Positions 62,874-64,000 of a DNA stretch of 64,000 bases are shown piece after piece. A program made the position numbers and the translations under genes. Source of the DNA: Vibrio sp. CAU 1672 (GTDB lineage Bacteria > Pseudomonadota > Gammaproteobacteria > Enterobacterales > Vibrionaceae); assembly GCF_029223195.1 (NCBI RefSeq), contig NZ_JARHUF010000001.1, positions 62,001 through 126,000 on the forward strand, written 5' to 3'. The number at the start of each line of letters is the position of its first letter. Positions within the stretch are counted from its first letter, which is position 1. The notes beneath the pieces were generated by a model. That model ran no database searches, had not been told where the DNA came from, and saw only the letters and a list, made by a program, of their open reading frames with translations.

Positions 62874-63482
62874 TTAACTTTTGGTTGCGTCGTAAGAAAG
62901 ATCGTTGCCGTCTGTCCAGCCCGCATTCTTCGCTCCACGTTCGACCACGCGCTGACGGAAAATTTCAGAGACTTTTTCCGCATCGCCAGCCAACAATGCC
63001 TTGGTAGAACACAAAGAAGCACACATCGGCAGCTTGCCTTCAGCAATACGGTTGGCACCGTATTTCTGGCGCTCTTCAACCGAACCAGGCTCAGTTTCAG
63101 GGCCACCGGCACAGAAGGTACATTTGTCCATTTTACCGCGTTCACCAAAAGCAGCTTGTTTAGGGAACTGAGGGGCACCAAACGGACAGGCAAACAGACA
63201 ATAACCGCAGCCAATACACAGATCTTTATTATGAAGAACGATGCCATCTTCGGTATGCTCAAAACAGTCCGCAGGACACACCGCCATACACGGCGCGTCG
63301 GTACAATGCATACAAGCTACAGAGATTGAGTTTTCACCCGGCTCGCCATCGTTCAGTGTTACGACGCGGCGGCGTTGAATACCCCACTCCAGAGCATCAT
63401 CATTTTCGTTCTTACATGCAGTGACACAGCCATTACACTCAATGCAGCGTTTGGTGTCACAAAGGAATTTCATTCTAGCCAT
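62874..63482 (-). CDS. formate dehydrogenase iron-sulfur subunit
   Basis: A 202-residue protein with four [4Fe-4S] cluster motif groups: CIECNGCVTACKNEN, CMHCTDAPCMAVCPADCF, CIGCGYCLFACPFGAPQFP and CTFCAGG with a later LCSTKALLAG. It has no C-terminal membrane anchor, unlike E. coli FdnH (294 residues). It passes electrons from the molybdenum/selenium-type catalytic subunit to cytochrome b. 11 bases separate it from the alpha-subunit gene. Confidence 0.92.
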   Translation of the reverse strand: MARMKFLCDTKRCIECNGCVTACKNENDDALEWGIQRRRVVTLNDGEPGENSISVACMHCTDAPCMAVCPADCFEHTEDGIVLHNKDLCIGCGYCLFACPFGAPQFPKQAAFGERGKMDKCTFCAGGPETEPGSVEERQKYGANRIAEGKLPMCASLCSTKALLAGDAEKVSEIFRQRVVERGAKNAGWTDGNDLSYDATKS

Positions 63483-63493
63483 TTACGGACTCC

Positions 63494-64000
63494 TTACGCT
63501 TTGCGAATGTTACATAGGGTGACTTTGGTTTCCTGCATTTGAGTCACAGGATCATAACCGTACGTCGTGGCCGTGTTGGCGGCTTCCCCAATCACATAAG
63601 GGTCACAACCTTCCGGATATTTGCTACGCAGGTCTTCCCCTTCAAACTTTCCGCCAAAGTGGAATGGAATGAATGCCAGACCCGGTTTCACGCGACGTGT
63701 TACCAAAGCTTTGACTTTGATGCGCCCTTTTTCCGCGCCTTCAACCCAAACGTCGTCGCCATCTTTGAAACCGAGATCGTTAGCATCTTTCGGGTTTACC
63801 TCAACAAACATTTCTTGCTGAAGCTCAGCCAGCCAAGGGTTAGAACGGGTTTCTTCACCACCACCCTCATACTCAACCAAACGACCGGAAGTCAGCACAA
63901 TCGGATATTCACCCGACTTGTCTTGGGCCTGGATAGATTTATACAAAGTCGGCAGGCGGTAGATTGACTCACTGTCGTCCCACGTCGGGTAATCTGTCAC
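63494..64000 (-). CDS. formate dehydrogenase alpha subunit, 3' part only
   Basis: The last 168 residues of a molybdopterin oxidoreductase. The start lies beyond the right end of the window. The visible part is the dinucleotide-binding domain: YPIVLTSGRLVEYEGGGEETRSNPW, EMFVEVNPKDANDLGFKDGD and the end AANTATTYGYDPVTQMQETKV. By position it is the catalytic subunit of a membrane-bound formate dehydrogenase. Whether the active site holds Sec or Cys cannot be seen here. Confidence 0.88.
   Translation of the reverse strand: MTDYPTWDDSESIYRLPTLYKSIQAQDKSGEYPIVLTSGRLVEYEGGGEETRSNPWLAELQQEMFVEVNPKDANDLGFKDGDDVWVEGAEKGRIKVKALVTRRVKPGLAFIPFHFGGKFEGEDLRSKYPEGCDPYVIGEAANTATTYGYDPVTQMQETKVTLCNIRKA

Noticed and set aside
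1..64000. CRISPR arrays, insertion sequences, prophage, integron cassettes, rRNA or tRNA genes
   Set aside because: No repeated direct units, transposase or integrase genes, attC-like repeats or cloverleaf sequences were noticed on either strand.

Overview
The window comes from a Vibrio chromosome (very probably chromosome 1), read across its replication terminus. The evidence is gene content typical of Vibrionaceae: a syp/rbd-type exopolysaccharide locus, NorM next to riboflavin synthase, ccoNOQP followed by fnr and uspE, potABCD with cobB, and DUF3466, DUF3634, DUF3802, DUF3080 and DUF2987 genes. The terminus itself is marked by a dif-like XerC/XerD site at 37076-37103, two exact matS sites (19480, 27986), the matP gene, and two KOPS-type octamers pointing at dif from opposite sides. 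The species cannot be fixed from the sequence alone. I saw no rRNA, tRNA, CRISPR array, insertion sequence or prophage.

Layout. 1-9.4 kb is a housekeeping block syntenic with the enterobacterial terminus: rlmL (5' end cut off), a glutaredoxin-like gene, uup, a DUF3466 exported protein, rmf, fabA with FadR- and FabR-type operators, a Lon-like protease (ycbZ/lonH type), matP and DUF3634. 9.5-25.1 kb is a minus-strand exopolysaccharide locus in the order sypA-B-C-D-(Hpt)-G-H-I-J-K-L-N-O. Compared with the Vibrio fischeri syp layout it lacks sypE, sypM and sypP-R, and a lone Hpt protein stands where sypE/sypF would be. Two good sigma-54 promoters, each with an ATTCTCATTATGAGAAT palindrome about 70 bp upstream, precede sypA and sypI; a weaker pair precedes sypN.

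25.3-36.7 kb is mixed: a secreted ATP-dependent DNA ligase, DUF3080 lipoprotein, norM, ribE, a CPXCG zinc-ribbon protein, a fructosamine-kinase-like gene, a coupled receiver-CheC plus PAS-GGDEF pair, DUF3802, an NlpC/P60 lipoprotein, a chemoreceptor and a small membrane protein. 36.7-40.2 kb holds dif and a FIST-sensor/hybrid-kinase operon. 40.3-49.9 kb is the micro-oxic respiration block: ccoNOQP, ccoH-I-S, a TauE/SafE-like protein, fnr (with an exact FNR box) and uspE.

50-58.6 kb has ttcA, a DUF2987 protein, a Bax-like glucosaminidase, a membrane protein, potABC, potD (behind its own terminator) and cobB. 58.7-64 kb has a small lipoprotein, amtB with a candidate sigma-54 promoter and NtrC-type sites, a broken DUF2975 gene beside an intact HTH partner, a small membrane protein and the 3' part of a membrane-bound formate dehydrogenase operon that runs off the window.

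Most of the window is well-known biology. The parts most worth a second look are the terminus signature, the trimmed syp locus with its lone Hpt and reconstructable promoter code, the long inverted repeat in front of ribE, the frameshifted DUF2975 gene, and the CheC/GGDEF and FIST/kinase signalling pairs flanking dif.
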